From an uncultured Eubacteriales bacterium (GTDB lineage: Bacteria > Bacillota > Clostridia > Oscillospirales > Oscillospiraceae), in contig URHT01000001.1 in NCBI GenBank assembly GCA_900547745.1, positions 1 to 64,000 of the forward strand: a DNA stretch of 64,000 nt, given 5' to 3'. Each line of letters opens with the position of its first letter. Position 1 is the stretch's first letter. Below the pieces are notes generated by a model. The model ran no database searches. It was given only the letters and a program-made list of their open reading frames with translations, and was not told the DNA's origin. The translations under genes and the position numbers were made by a program. Below are positions 27,016-35,701 of this stretch, one piece after another.

Positions 27016-27044
27016 TTGACATTGGGCCGGAAAGTTGGTAGGAT
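27016..27044 (+). promoter_or_regulatory. Promoter upstream of the lacI-type gene
   Basis: TTGACA, a 17-base spacer and TAGGAT lie about 100 bases before the regulator start. A second -10-like TATAAT at 27116-27121 has a poor -35 that overlaps the repeat below. Confidence 0.7.
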
Positions 27045-27061
27045 AGCACCGTAGAAAGGGC

Positions 27062-27097
27062 GGTAACGTTTCCGGTAATGTTTCCGGTAATGTTTCC
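27062..27097. repeat. Three 12-bp tandem repeats before the LacI-type regulator
   Basis: GGTAACGTTTCC is followed by two copies of GGTAATGTTTCC with no spacers. The first copy has the central CG of LacI-family operators and is nearly palindromic. They lie between the main promoter and the gene, so autoregulation by LacI is a reasonable guess. Confidence 0.6.
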
Positions 27098-27142
27098 GGG
27101 TTCACCGCGTTTCTGTATAATGTGACAGGAAGGGACACCGGC

Positions 27143-28153
27143 ATGACGATCAAGGACATCGCAAAACAGTGCAGCGTCAGTGTCAGCACCGTATCCCGCG
27201 TGCTGAATGACCGTCCGGACGTCAGCGACGATGTACGCCGGAAGGTACGGGCTGCCATCAAGGACAGCAACTATATCCCCAACAACAGCGCCCGCGATCT
27301 GGTGCGTACCAAATCCGAGGCCATCGGCCTTGTGGTGCGCGGCGTGTCCAATCCGTTCTACACGGACATCATCCAGGCCATCGAGAACACCGTCACCGAT
27401 GCGGGCTTCTCGCTGGTGATGCAGCAGATCCCCTCCTGCGCCGACGAGGTGCAGCGGGCCGCCGTTATGGAGCGGGAAAAGCGTCTGCGGGGCATCATCT
27501 TTCTGGGCGGGCGCTTCGACTACACCCCCGGCGATCTGGCCATGCTGAACGTGCCCTTCGTGTGCTGCTCCTACTCCAACCAGTACGGCACCCTGCGGGT
27601 GGGCGAGTATTCCGCCGTGTCCATCGCCGACGAGGAGACGGCGCGGCAGGCCGTGGATCACCTGTATGACCATGGGCACCGGCGCATCGCGGCGCTGATC
27701 TGTCGGGAGGACGACCAGTCCATCAGCCAGCTGCGCTATCAGGGCTACCGCAAGGCGCTGGAGAGCCACGGCATTCCGCTGGACGAGGATCTGGTCATGT
27801 GTACCGGCACCTTCGATATCCGGGACGCCTACGAGGCTGTCAGCCGGAGGCTGCGGCAGGGCGCGGACTTTACGGCACTGTTCGCCATCGCGGACTCCAT
27901 GGCCATCGGCGCCATGCGGGCGCTGCGGGACGCGGGACGCCGGGTGCCGGAGGACTGCTCCGTCATCGCCATCGACGGGCTGGAGCTGTCGGCCTACATC
28001 GAGCCGCCGCTGACTACCCTGTGCCAGCCCATGGAGGAGATGGGACGGCGCAGTGCCCAGATCCTGCTGGGCATGCTGCGGGGACACGGCAGCCACTGCT
28101 GCGAGGTGCTGCCCACCCAGCTGCGGGAGGGCGGCTCCGTGCGGAGCGTCTGA
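27143..28153 (+). CDS. LacI-family regulator of the sugar operon
   Basis: The 336-residue protein has an N-terminal LacI helix-turn-helix and hinge (MTIKDIAKQCSVSVSTVSRV, ending NNSARDLVRTKS) and a periplasmic-binding-protein-like sensor domain (IGLVVRGVSNPFYTDII). It heads a gene set for uptake and use of an alpha-glucan or maltose-like sugar, so the effector is probably such a sugar. AGGAAGGG precedes the ATG. Confidence 0.9.
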   Translation: MTIKDIAKQCSVSVSTVSRVLNDRPDVSDDVRRKVRAAIKDSNYIPNNSARDLVRTKSEAIGLVVRGVSNPFYTDIIQAIENTVTDAGFSLVMQQIPSCADEVQRAAVMEREKRLRGIIFLGGRFDYTPGDLAMLNVPFVCCSYSNQYGTLRVGEYSAVSIADEETARQAVDHLYDHGHRRIAALICREDDQSISQLRYQGYRKALESHGIPLDEDLVMCTGTFDIRDAYEAVSRRLRQGADFTALFAIADSMAIGAMRALRDAGRRVPEDCSVIAIDGLELSAYIEPPLTTLCQPMEEMGRRSAQILLGMLRGHGSHCCEVLPTQLREGGSVRSV

Positions 28154-28210
28154 TCTGGTTTTTGCGCCGGAAACGGCGTGAAAATAAATTTGTTAAAGGA
28201 GTAATCTCAA

Positions 28211-29530
28211 ATGAAGAAGTTTCTTGCAATGATTCTGGCTCTCGTGATGGCCCTGTCTCTGGTGGCCTGCGGCGAGCAGAAGCAGCCCGATGCCGACCCC
28301 AACGAGGGCGGCGACGCTGCCGCTACCGGCAGCGTGTACTATCTGAACTTCAAGCCCGAATCCGATGCTGCCTGGCAGACCGTTGCCGCCGCTTACACCG
28401 CGGAGACCGGCGTGCCCGTCAAGGTCGTCACCGCCGCTTCCGGCCAGTACGACACCACGCTGACCGCCGAGATGGACAAGGACGCCGCTCCCACCATGTT
28501 CCAGGTGGGCAATTTGGGCGCTGTCAACAGCTACGGCGAGTTCTGCTACAATCTGGAGGGTACCGATGTGTACAACCAGATGACCACCCATGACTTTGAT
28601 CTGAAGAACGCCGACGGCGAGACCGTTTCCATCGGTTATTGCTACGAGGCCTTTGGCATCATCGTCAACAAGGCGCTGCTGGAGAAGGCCGGTCACTCTC
28701 TGGACGAGATCACCAACTTCGAGTCCCTGAAGGCCGTTGCCGATGACATCCACGCCCGCGCCGCTGAGCTGGGCTTCGATGCCTTCACCTCCGCCGGTCT
28801 GGACGGCTCCTCCTCTTGGCGTTTCTCCGGCCATCTGGCCAATATGCCCCTGTTCTACGAGTTCCGCGATGACAATGTGACCGCGCAGCCCGCCACCATC
28901 AAGGGCACCTATCTGGATAACTACAAGGCGATCTGGGATCTGTACATCACTGACTCCGCCACCACCGGCGCTGCCCTGCTGTCTGCCACCGGCGACCAGG
29001 CTGAGGCTGAGTTCGGCGAGGGCAAGGCCGTGTTCTATCAGAACGGCACTTGGGAGTTCAGCAACCTGACCTCCGCGGAGAAGTTCGGCATGAACGCTGA
29101 CGATCTGGCCATGATTCCCATCTACTGTGGTGTGGACGGCGAGGAGAAGGCCGGCCTGTGCTGCGGCACCGAGAACTGCTGGGCTGTGAACAAGAACGCC
29201 TCCGAGGCGGACATCAAGGCCACTCTGGACTTCATGAACTGGGTCGTCACCTCTGACGCTGGCACCACCATGCTGGCCGAACAGTTTGGCCCCTGCCCCT
29301 TCAAGAACGCCAAGACCCCCGAGAACGTGTTCTTCGCACAGGCCAACGAGTATGTTGCCAACGGCAACTACACCGTCACCTGGGCGTTCAACTGGACTCC
29401 CGCTGTTGACGATTGGCGTGCCGCCGTGGTGGACGCTCTGAGCCAGTACACCACCGGTAACGGCAGCTGGGACAACGTCAAGACTGCTTTCGTGGAGGGC
29501 TGGGCCACCCAGTACGCCAACGAGCACTAA
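28211..29530 (+). CDS. Sugar ABC transporter solute-binding lipoprotein
   Basis: The 439-residue protein has a lipoprotein signal (VMALSLVACGEQ) and a type-1 sugar-binding fold (VAAAYTAETGVPVKVVTAAS, GKAVFYQNGTWEFSNL, CCGTENCWAVNK). It captures an oligosaccharide, probably maltodextrin given the malQ gene downstream. AAAGGAG precedes the ATG. It is separated from the permeases by a very GC-rich hairpin that could hold the binding-protein message at a higher level. Confidence 0.9.
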   Translation: MKKFLAMILALVMALSLVACGEQKQPDADPNEGGDAAATGSVYYLNFKPESDAAWQTVAAAYTAETGVPVKVVTAASGQYDTTLTAEMDKDAAPTMFQVGNLGAVNSYGEFCYNLEGTDVYNQMTTHDFDLKNADGETVSIGYCYEAFGIIVNKALLEKAGHSLDEITNFESLKAVADDIHARAAELGFDAFTSAGLDGSSSWRFSGHLANMPLFYEFRDDNVTAQPATIKGTYLDNYKAIWDLYITDSATTGAALLSATGDQAEAEFGEGKAVFYQNGTWEFSNLTSAEKFGMNADDLAMIPIYCGVDGEEKAGLCCGTENCWAVNKNASEADIKATLDFMNWVVTSDAGTTMLAEQFGPCPFKNAKTPENVFFAQANEYVANGNYTVTWAFNWTPAVDDWRAAVVDALSQYTTGNGSWDNVKTAFVEGWATQYANEH

Positions 29531-29565
29531 GCTTTGCGTGTCTGACTGACGAAAAACATAAGAAG

Positions 29566-29599
29566 CAGGCGGGGCGGGCGTAATCGCCCGCCCCGCCTG
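29566..29599 (+). terminator. GC-rich intercistronic hairpin
   Basis: A perfect 15-bp stem with a TAAT loop follows the binding-protein gene; no T-run is present, so partial termination or message stabilisation is likely. Confidence 0.65.
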
Positions 29600-29689
29600 T
29601 ACAATCTCTGTGGTGGCGTGAGCTGTTGGCCGAACTGCTTCGGGCAAGAGCTTTCGCCATGACAATAAAAGCGGAACAGGAGTGAAAGA

Positions 29690-30613
29690 ATGAAGCGATT
29701 ACACAGAAAGCGGGACGCGGCCGCCCTCAGCAGCCGCCTGATCCGCCGGCCCATTCAACGGATGGTGTGGCTGTTTCTGCTGCCCACCTTCGCCGCCTTT
29801 TGCATCGGTTTTTTGTACCCCTTCCTGAAGGGCGCGTTTTTGTCCTTTTGTAAGTTCAAGCTGACCAGCCAGTGGACGTGGGTGGGCTTTACCAACTATG
29901 TGAAGGCCTTCTCAGACAGCAGCTTCCTCCACGCCTTCTGGTACACGGCGCTGTTCGCCTTCGTATCGGTGCTGTTTATCAACGTGCTGGCCTTTACGGT
30001 GGCGTATTTCCTGACAAAGGGCATCAAGGGCTCCAACCTGTTCCGCACGGTGTTCTTCATGCCCAACCTCATCGGCGGCATCGTACTGGGCTATATCTGG
30101 TCGATGATCTTCGACGGCATTCTGGTGAAGTACAACACCTCCGTGGTGCTGGAGAGCAGGTACGGCTTCTGGGGCCTGATCATCCTGATGTGCTGGCAGC
30201 AGGTGGGCTATATGATGATCATTTATATCGCCGGATTGCAGTCCATTCCGGAGGATATGCTGGAGGCCGCCCGCATCGACGGCGCCAACAGCTGGCAGCT
30301 GCTGTGGAAGGTCACCATCCCCAATATGATGAGCTCCTTCACCATCTGCATCTTCCTGACCCTGACCAACGGCTTCAAGCTGTTTGATCAGAACCTGGCC
30401 CTTACCGGCGGCCGTCCGTTCCTGCAGCAGCCGGACGGCAGCGTGATCAAGACCACGGAGATGCTGGCCCTGAACATCTACAACGCATTTTACTCCGGCG
30501 GCGGCAACAACCGCGGCGTGGGGCAGGCCAAGGCTGTGGTGTTCTTCATCCTCGTGGCCGTCATCGGACTTATCCAACTCCAGTCCACCCGTAAAAAGGA
30601 GGTGCAGCAGTAA
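29690..30613 (+). CDS. Sugar ABC transporter permease, MalF-like
   Basis: The 307-residue protein has six or seven hydrophobic segments and the EAA loop IPEDMLEAARIDGANSWQLL that contacts the ATPase. It begins with a basic cytoplasmic leader. It pairs with the next permease, whose start overlaps its stop (TAATG). Confidence 0.92.
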   Translation: MKRLHRKRDAAALSSRLIRRPIQRMVWLFLLPTFAAFCIGFLYPFLKGAFLSFCKFKLTSQWTWVGFTNYVKAFSDSSFLHAFWYTALFAFVSVLFINVLAFTVAYFLTKGIKGSNLFRTVFFMPNLIGGIVLGYIWSMIFDGILVKYNTSVVLESRYGFWGLIILMCWQQVGYMMIIYIAGLQSIPEDMLEAARIDGANSWQLLWKVTIPNMMSSFTICIFLTLTNGFKLFDQNLALTGGRPFLQQPDGSVIKTTEMLALNIYNAFYSGGGNNRGVGQAKAVVFFILVAVIGLIQLQSTRKKEVQQ

Positions 30614-31470
30614 TGCAGACCAGTCTTGCCAAGAAGCACGAGCATGGAAAGATGGCGCTGACCGTGGCATTCGCCGTGATCTGCATCATCTATGTGCTGC
30701 CCATCCTCATCGTGCTGATGAACTCCTTCAAGAGCAACGCCGCCGTGAACACGGAGACGTTCGCCTTCCCCAACGAGGACAGCTTCGTGGGGGTGCAGAA
30801 CTATATCAAGGGCATGACCTTCGGCAACTACCCGTTCATCAAGGCCGTGCTCTACAGCCTGTTCATCACCCTTGCGTCCTCGGCTCTGATCCTGCTGTGT
30901 ACGTCTATGGCAGCGTGGTATGTCTCCCGCGTGGGCAGTCTGGTCAGCAAGGTCGTGTACTACCTTTGCGTGTTCTCCATGGTGGTGCCGTTCCAGATGG
31001 TGATGTTCACCCTGTCCCGTACCGCCAACAAGCTGCATCTGGACACGCCATGGACCATCCCGGTGGTGTATCTGGGCTTCGGCGCGGGCCTCGCGGTGTT
31101 CATGTTCTCCGGCTTCGTGAAATCCATCCCGCTGGAGATCGAGGAGGCCGCCGTCATCGACGGCTGCGGCCCGCTGCGCACCTTCTTCCTGGTGGTGCTG
31201 CCTATGATGAAGCCGACGTTCATCTCCGTGGGCGTGCTGGAGATCATGTGGGTGTGGAACGACTTCCTGCTGCCGTATCTGGTACTCGACCGCACCAAGT
31301 ATATGACCATCCCCATCGTCATCCAACATCTGAAGGGCAGCTACGGTCAGGTGGATATGGGCGCCACCATGGCGCTGATCCTGCTGAGTATCCTGCCGGT
31401 CATCGTCTTCTACCTGCTGTGCCAGAAGCACATCATCAAGGGCGTGGCCGCCGGCGCTGTCAAGGGCTGA
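30613..31470 (+). CDS. Sugar ABC transporter permease, MalG-like
   Basis: The 285-residue protein has six hydrophobic segments and the EAA motif IPLEIEEAAVIDGCGPLRTF. It completes the membrane channel. No ATPase gene lies in the operon, so a shared MsmK/MalK-type ATPase elsewhere must serve it. Confidence 0.92.
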   Translation: MQTSLAKKHEHGKMALTVAFAVICIIYVLPILIVLMNSFKSNAAVNTETFAFPNEDSFVGVQNYIKGMTFGNYPFIKAVLYSLFITLASSALILLCTSMAAWYVSRVGSLVSKVVYYLCVFSMVVPFQMVMFTLSRTANKLHLDTPWTIPVVYLGFGAGLAVFMFSGFVKSIPLEIEEAAVIDGCGPLRTFFLVVLPMMKPTFISVGVLEIMWVWNDFLLPYLVLDRTKYMTIPIVIQHLKGSYGQVDMGATMALILLSILPVIVFYLLCQKHIIKGVAAGAVKG

Positions 31471-31489
31471 CGTGCGATATTGCTTACTG

Positions 31490-31514
31490 CGGGGCGGGCC
31501 TTTCGCCCGCCCCG
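31490..31514 (+). terminator. Hairpin before malQ
   Basis: CGGGGCGGGC pairs with GCCCGCCCCG across CTTTC, leaving malQ partly insulated from the transporter genes. Confidence 0.6.
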
Positions 31515-31545
31515 TTCCATTCTCAATAGAAGGTGACATGCTGCT

Positions 31546-33057
31546 ATGAAACGTTCCAGTGGTATTTTAATGGCCGTCTCCTCCCTGCCTTCCCCCTACG
31601 GGATCGGCACGCTGGGGCAGGCGGCATACGATTTCGCGGATTTCCTCCATGCGGCGGGCCAGCACTACTGGCAGATGCTGCCGCTGGGGCCTACCAGCTA
31701 CGGCGATTCGCCGTACCAGAGCTTTTCGGCCTACGCCGGAAACCCCTACTACATTGACCCCGACCTGCTGATCGCCGACGGGCTGCTGACCAAGTCCGAG
31801 TGCAGCCGGTGCAAGTGGGGCAGCGATCCCCGCTACGTGGATTACGGTCGTATCTATGAAAAGCGGTTCGACCTGCTGCACAAGGCCTATAAGCGGGGCT
31901 GGCAGCGGGACAGCGAGGATGTGGCCGCCTTCGCGGCGGAGAACAGCCGCTGGCTGCCGGACTACGCCCTGTTTATGGCCTGCAAGCGCTATTTCGGTAT
32001 GAAGGCGTGGACGGAGTGGCCCGATGATATCCGTCTGCGGCAGGACGGCGCGGTGGAGAAGTACCGCACGCTGCTGCAGGAGGACGTGGAGTTCTTCGTC
32101 TACCTGCAATATCTGTTCTTCCGCCAGTGGAACCGGCTGCGGGACTACGTCCACGCGCAGGGCATCCGTATCATCGGCGATCTGCCCATCTATGTGGCTA
32201 TGGACTCCGCCGATGTGTGGGCGGAGACGGAATTCTTCCAGCTGGACGAGACGCTGATTCCCAAGGCCGTGTCCGGCGTGCCGCCAGACTATTTCAGTGC
32301 CGACGGCCAGCTGTGGGGCAATCCTCTGTACGATTGGGAGCATATGCGGGAGGACGGCTTCGGCTGGTGGATACGCCGCATCGATGGCGCCGGTAAGCTG
32401 TACGACATCATCCGCATCGACCATTTCCGGGGCTTTGAGAGCTATTGGGCGGTGCCATACGGCGAGACAACGGCGAAAAACGGCAGGTGGGTGGCAGGCC
32501 CGGGCATGGATCTGGTGGATCGGCTCAACGGCTGGTTCCCTCAGCTGGCGTTCATCGCCGAGGATCTGGGCTACCCCACGCCCGGCGTCCAGCAGCTGCT
32601 GCACGACTCCGGCTGGCCCGGCATGAAGGTGCTGGAGTTCGCCTTTGACTCCCGCGACACCAGCAACTATCTGCCTCACACCTACACGGAGCACTGCATA
32701 TGCTACACCGGCACCCACGACAACAGCCCCCTGGCACTGTGGCGGCAGGAGGCCAAGCCAGAGGACATCGCCTATGCCGAGGCGTATCTGGCGCTGACGG
32801 AGCAGGAGGGCTTCCACTGGGGCGTCATCCGGGGCGGCATGAGCAGCGTGGCAGAGCTGTTCGTAGCCCAGATGCAGGACTATCTGGGCCTTGGCGCGGG
32901 CCACCGCATGAACACCCCCGGTACGCAGGGAGGCAACTGGCAGTGGCGTCTGCTGCCCGGCGAGCTGACACCGGCGCTGGCGGAGAAGATCCGCCGCATG
33001 ACCGTGCTGTACGGCCGCGCCGACCGTCCGGCGGAGCCGAAGGAAAAGGCTGAATAA
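31546..33057 (+). CDS. malQ: 4-alpha-glucanotransferase
   Basis: The 503-residue GH77 enzyme begins KRSSGILMAVSSLPSPYGIG and contains YQSFSAYAGNPYYIDPDLL, the nucleophile region RIIGDLPIYVAMDSADVW, IRIDHFRGFESYWAVP, and IAEDLGYPTP followed by TGTHDNSPL. It transfers glucan segments between maltodextrins in the cytoplasm. Its place after a sugar ABC transporter supports maltodextrin use. GAAGGTGACA precedes the ATG. Confidence 0.95.
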   Translation: MKRSSGILMAVSSLPSPYGIGTLGQAAYDFADFLHAAGQHYWQMLPLGPTSYGDSPYQSFSAYAGNPYYIDPDLLIADGLLTKSECSRCKWGSDPRYVDYGRIYEKRFDLLHKAYKRGWQRDSEDVAAFAAENSRWLPDYALFMACKRYFGMKAWTEWPDDIRLRQDGAVEKYRTLLQEDVEFFVYLQYLFFRQWNRLRDYVHAQGIRIIGDLPIYVAMDSADVWAETEFFQLDETLIPKAVSGVPPDYFSADGQLWGNPLYDWEHMREDGFGWWIRRIDGAGKLYDIIRIDHFRGFESYWAVPYGETTAKNGRWVAGPGMDLVDRLNGWFPQLAFIAEDLGYPTPGVQQLLHDSGWPGMKVLEFAFDSRDTSNYLPHTYTEHCICYTGTHDNSPLALWRQEAKPEDIAYAEAYLALTEQEGFHWGVIRGGMSSVAELFVAQMQDYLGLGAGHRMNTPGTQGGNWQWRLLPGELTPALAEKIRRMTVLYGRADRPAEPKEKAE

Positions 33058-33061
33058 ACGA

Positions 33062-33093
33062 CATCCGCCGCCTGCTTCTGCGGGCGGCGGATG
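33062..33093 (+). terminator. Hairpin directly after malQ
   Basis: CATCCGCCGCC pairs with GGCGGCGGATG just after the stop codon. Confidence 0.65.
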
Positions 33094-33125
33094 CTTTGCT
33101 GCCCGTATCCGGGGGTGTGCCCCGG

Positions 33126-33176
33126 CATACACAAAAAAGGAACAGGCCCGGCGGGCCTGTTCCTTTTTTGTGTATG
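33126..33176. terminator. Bidirectional terminator between malQ and uraA
   Basis: A perfect 24-bp stem with a GGC loop has six A residues on one side and six T residues on the other, so it serves both converging genes. Confidence 0.92.
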
Positions 33177-33187
33177 TGCGCCGTCTC

Positions 33188-34570
33188 TTAATAGCTGCCC
33201 AGATCGGCGCTGGCGTCGCCCTCGACGCTCTTGCCGAACTCGTAGTCGTTGCCGGGCAGGATGGCATTCAGGATAACGCCGGCCAGCGCGGCGATGGCCA
33301 GGCCGGTCAGGGTGATATCAGCGCTGCCCACGGTGAAGGTGATGCCGCCGGTAGAGGCAAAGCCCAGACCGCAGACGAAGATGACCGCGGCGATGATGAG
33401 GTTGCGGGACTTGGTGAGATCCACCCGGTTCTCCACCACATTGCGGACGCCGACGGCGGAGATCATACCGTAGAGGACGAAGCTGACGCCGCCCACGATG
33501 GCGGTGGGGATGGAGTTGACCAGCGCGTCGAACTTGGGGGAGAAGCTGAGGATGATGGCGTAGATGGCGGCGATGCGGATGACCCGGGGATCGTACACGC
33601 GGCTCAGGGCCAGCACACCGGTGTTCTCGCCGTAGGTGGTGTTGGCGGGGCCGCCGAACATACCGGCGAAGGCGGTAGCCAGACCGTCACCCAGCAGGGT
33701 ACGGTGCAGGCCGGGATCCTCGATGAAGTTCTTGCCGGTGGTGGAGGAGATGGCGGAGACATCACCGATGTGCTCCATCATGGCGGCGATGGCGATGGGG
33801 GCCATCACCAGAATGGAGGTGATGTCGAACTTGGCGATGACGAACTGCTGCAGGCCCAGGAAACCGGCATTGTGGACTTCGGTGAAGTTGATCAGGGGCT
33901 GCATCACGCCGTCGGCGTCAGGCAGCTGTGCGCCGCAGGCAGTGGCGATCAGAGCCACGATGTAGCTGCCCACCACACCCAGCAGGATGGGGATGATCTT
34001 GATCATGCCCTTGCCCCAGATGTTGGCCACGATGATGATGGCGATGGCCACCAGCGCCAGCCACCAGCAGCTGGAGGCGTTGGTCACGGCGGTGCCGGAC
34101 AGGTTCAGGCCGATGAGGATGATGATGGGCCCGGTGACGATGGGGGGGAAGAAGCGCATGACCTTCTTGGCGCCCACCAGCTTGAACAGCAGGGCCAGCA
34201 CCAGATACAGCAGGCCGGCCACCACCACGCCGCCCAGCGCGTAGGGCAGCTTCTCCTCGCCGGTCATGGCGGCGAACTTGCCGCTGTCAAGGCTGGCGAC
34301 GGCCTGGAAGCCGCCCAGGAAGGCGAAGGAGGAGCCCAGGAAGGCGGGCACCTTCATCTTGGTGCAGACGTGGAACAGCAGGGTGCCGATACCGGCGAAC
34401 AGCAGGGTGGTCTGGATGGACAGGGGCAGGCCGTAGCGGCTGACCAGAATGGGTACCAGCACCGTGGCGCCGAACATGGCGAACAGGTGCTGCAGGCCCA
34501 GCAGCAGCATCCGGGGCGTGCCCAGTTCTCTGGCGTCGTAGATGGCGTCGTGTCCGAGTTTTTTGTTCAT
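33188..34570 (-). CDS. uraA: Uracil permease, NCS2 family
   Basis: The 460-residue protein has about 14 hydrophobic segments and the NCS2 signatures QHLFAMFGATVLVP and FGGPANTTYGENTGVLALS (QxxxxxxxNxTTYGEN type, uracil group). It imports uracil. The ATG at 34570 is preceded by GAGAGGAA; an upstream extension of eight codons is possible but lacks a site. The leader contains a 26-codon open frame and an attenuator-like terminator. Confidence 0.93.
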   Translation of the reverse strand: MNKKLGHDAIYDARELGTPRMLLLGLQHLFAMFGATVLVPILVSRYGLPLSIQTTLLFAGIGTLLFHVCTKMKVPAFLGSSFAFLGGFQAVASLDSGKFAAMTGEEKLPYALGGVVVAGLLYLVLALLFKLVGAKKVMRFFPPIVTGPIIILIGLNLSGTAVTNASSCWWLALVAIAIIIVANIWGKGMIKIIPILLGVVGSYIVALIATACGAQLPDADGVMQPLINFTEVHNAGFLGLQQFVIAKFDITSILVMAPIAIAAMMEHIGDVSAISSTTGKNFIEDPGLHRTLLGDGLATAFAGMFGGPANTTYGENTGVLALSRVYDPRVIRIAAIYAIILSFSPKFDALVNSIPTAIVGGVSFVLYGMISAVGVRNVVENRVDLTKSRNLIIAAVIFVCGLGFASTGGITFTVGSADITLTGLAIAALAGVILNAILPGNDYEFGKSVEGDASADLGSY

Positions 34571-34630
34571 GTGACGATTCCTCTCTTTCTTCATCCGTTT
34601 ATTTCCAGTTACTTACCAACACAAAAAAAC

Positions 34631-34653
34631 GACCGGTGAAAAAATCACCGGTC
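34631..34653 (-). terminator. Attenuator hairpin in the uraA leader
   Basis: On the minus strand GACCGGTGA pairs with TCACCGGTC, followed by G and seven T residues. It lies between promoter and uraA, so it must be read through for expression. Confidence 0.8.
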
Positions 34654-34725
34654 AAAGGAAACAATATCAGAAATGGAAACAGTGGGAGCGTCCGTCCGCT
34701 TTTTCGTCGTGATCTTGCAGGTCAT
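34645..34725 (-). CDS. Putative uraA leader peptide
   Basis: A 26-codon frame begins with ATG after a GGAGGGACGGCC site and reads MTCKITTKKRTDAPTVSISD, ending DR-stop. The stop codon TGA is the last triplet of the first arm of the attenuator stem. Before it lies a pyrimidine-rich tract. A ribosome close behind RNA polymerase would block the hairpin. This matches the logic of E. coli pyrBI attenuation, where low UTP makes polymerase pause in the U-rich tract. Confidence 0.55.
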   Translation of the reverse strand: MTCKITTKKRTDAPTVSISDIVSFDR

Positions 34726-34753
34726 GGCCGTCCCTCCTCTCATTTTCTTGCCT

Positions 34754-34782
34754 ATTATACGGGCCAGCTACGGAAAAAGCAA
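34754..34782 (-). promoter_or_regulatory. Promoter of uraA
   Basis: On the minus strand, TTGCTT (34777-34782), a 17-base spacer and TATAAT (34754-34759). Transcription would start about 20 bases before the leader peptide. Confidence 0.8.
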
Positions 34783-34884
34783 TACATTTCTGCGCCAAGA
34801 AACTGCCAAAAAACCGTCGGTTTCTTTGACATATCTCACAAATCTATTTCCCCGGCTAATGCCTGCTATCAGGGGGTATCGCTC

Positions 34885-34913
34885 TTTACAGGCTTGCCGA
34901 ATCGTGGTAACAT
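34885..34913 (+). promoter_or_regulatory. Promoter of birA
   Basis: TTTACA, a 17-base spacer and TAACAT end about 24 bases before the birA start. Confidence 0.65.
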
Positions 34914-34936
34914 TACGGGAAAAAGGAGGCGCTGCC

Positions 34937-35692
34937 ATGGACATCCCGGTATACCAGTATGATATGCTGGACTCCACCAACACCCAGTGCCGCCGTCTGG
35001 CGGCGGAGGGCGTTATGGACGCCGTGGTGACGGCGGACTGCCAGACGGCGGGCCGGGGCCGCATGGGCCGCAGCTTCCAGTCCCCTCCGGGGCTGGGGCT
35101 GTACCTGTCCGTGCTGTGGCGTACCGGCCTGCGCACCGACACGCTGCCTATGGTGACGCCGCTGGCGGCGGTGGCCGTGTGCCGTGCCGTTGAGCGGGTC
35201 TGCGGTCTGCGCTGCGGTATCAAGTGGCCCAACGATTTGGTGCTGGGCGGGCGGAAGGTCTGCGGCATCCTGACGGAATCGTCGTTCCGCCCCGACGGTG
35301 TGCCGGACTGGGTCATCGTAGGTATTGGTGTCAACGTGTCCCAGACCGCTGCCGATTTCTCCCCCGATGTGGCGGGTATGGCCACGTCCCTCCGGGCGGA
35401 GGCGGGGCACGCGGTGTCCCGGGATGAGCTGGCCCGGGCGCTGATGGGCGAGCTGACTGACCTGCATGACCGGGCGCTGCCGGACCCCGCCCTGTGGCGG
35501 GCGGACTACTGTGCGCGCTGCGTCAGCATCGGGCAGCGGGTGCGGCTGGTGCGCGGCGGCACGGCATGCGAAGCGGCGGCGGAGGGCATCGACCCGCGCT
35601 ATGGCCTGACGGTGCGGTACGACGACGGCACGGTGGAGACGCTGTACGGCGGCGAGGTGTCTGTCCGGGGACTTTACGGATATTCTGAATGA
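34937..35692 (+). CDS. birA: Biotin--[acetyl-CoA-carboxylase] ligase
   Basis: The 251-residue protein contains the biotin-binding core STNTQ, DCQTAGRGRMGRSF (GRGRxG motif), KWPNDLVLGGRKVCGIL and a C-terminal SH3-like domain. It attaches biotin to carboxylase carrier proteins. There is no N-terminal DNA-binding domain, so it is the enzyme-only type. GGAGG precedes the ATG. The chromate transporter genes follow after nine bases. Confidence 0.93.
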   Translation: MDIPVYQYDMLDSTNTQCRRLAAEGVMDAVVTADCQTAGRGRMGRSFQSPPGLGLYLSVLWRTGLRTDTLPMVTPLAAVAVCRAVERVCGLRCGIKWPNDLVLGGRKVCGILTESSFRPDGVPDWVIVGIGVNVSQTAADFSPDVAGMATSLRAEAGHAVSRDELARALMGELTDLHDRALPDPALWRADYCARCVSIGQRVRLVRGGTACEAAAEGIDPRYGLTVRYDDGTVETLYGGEVSVRGLYGYSE

Positions 35693-35701
35693 GGTGATCT
35701 T

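Noticed and set aside
27062..27097. CRISPR-like array
   Set aside because: The 12-bp units are contiguous with no spacers; they are operator-like tandem repeats.
34640..34740. PyrR-dependent attenuator before uraA
   Set aside because: I did not find the PyrR-binding stem consensus in the leader; the leader-peptide arrangement explains the structure better, although PyrR control is not excluded.
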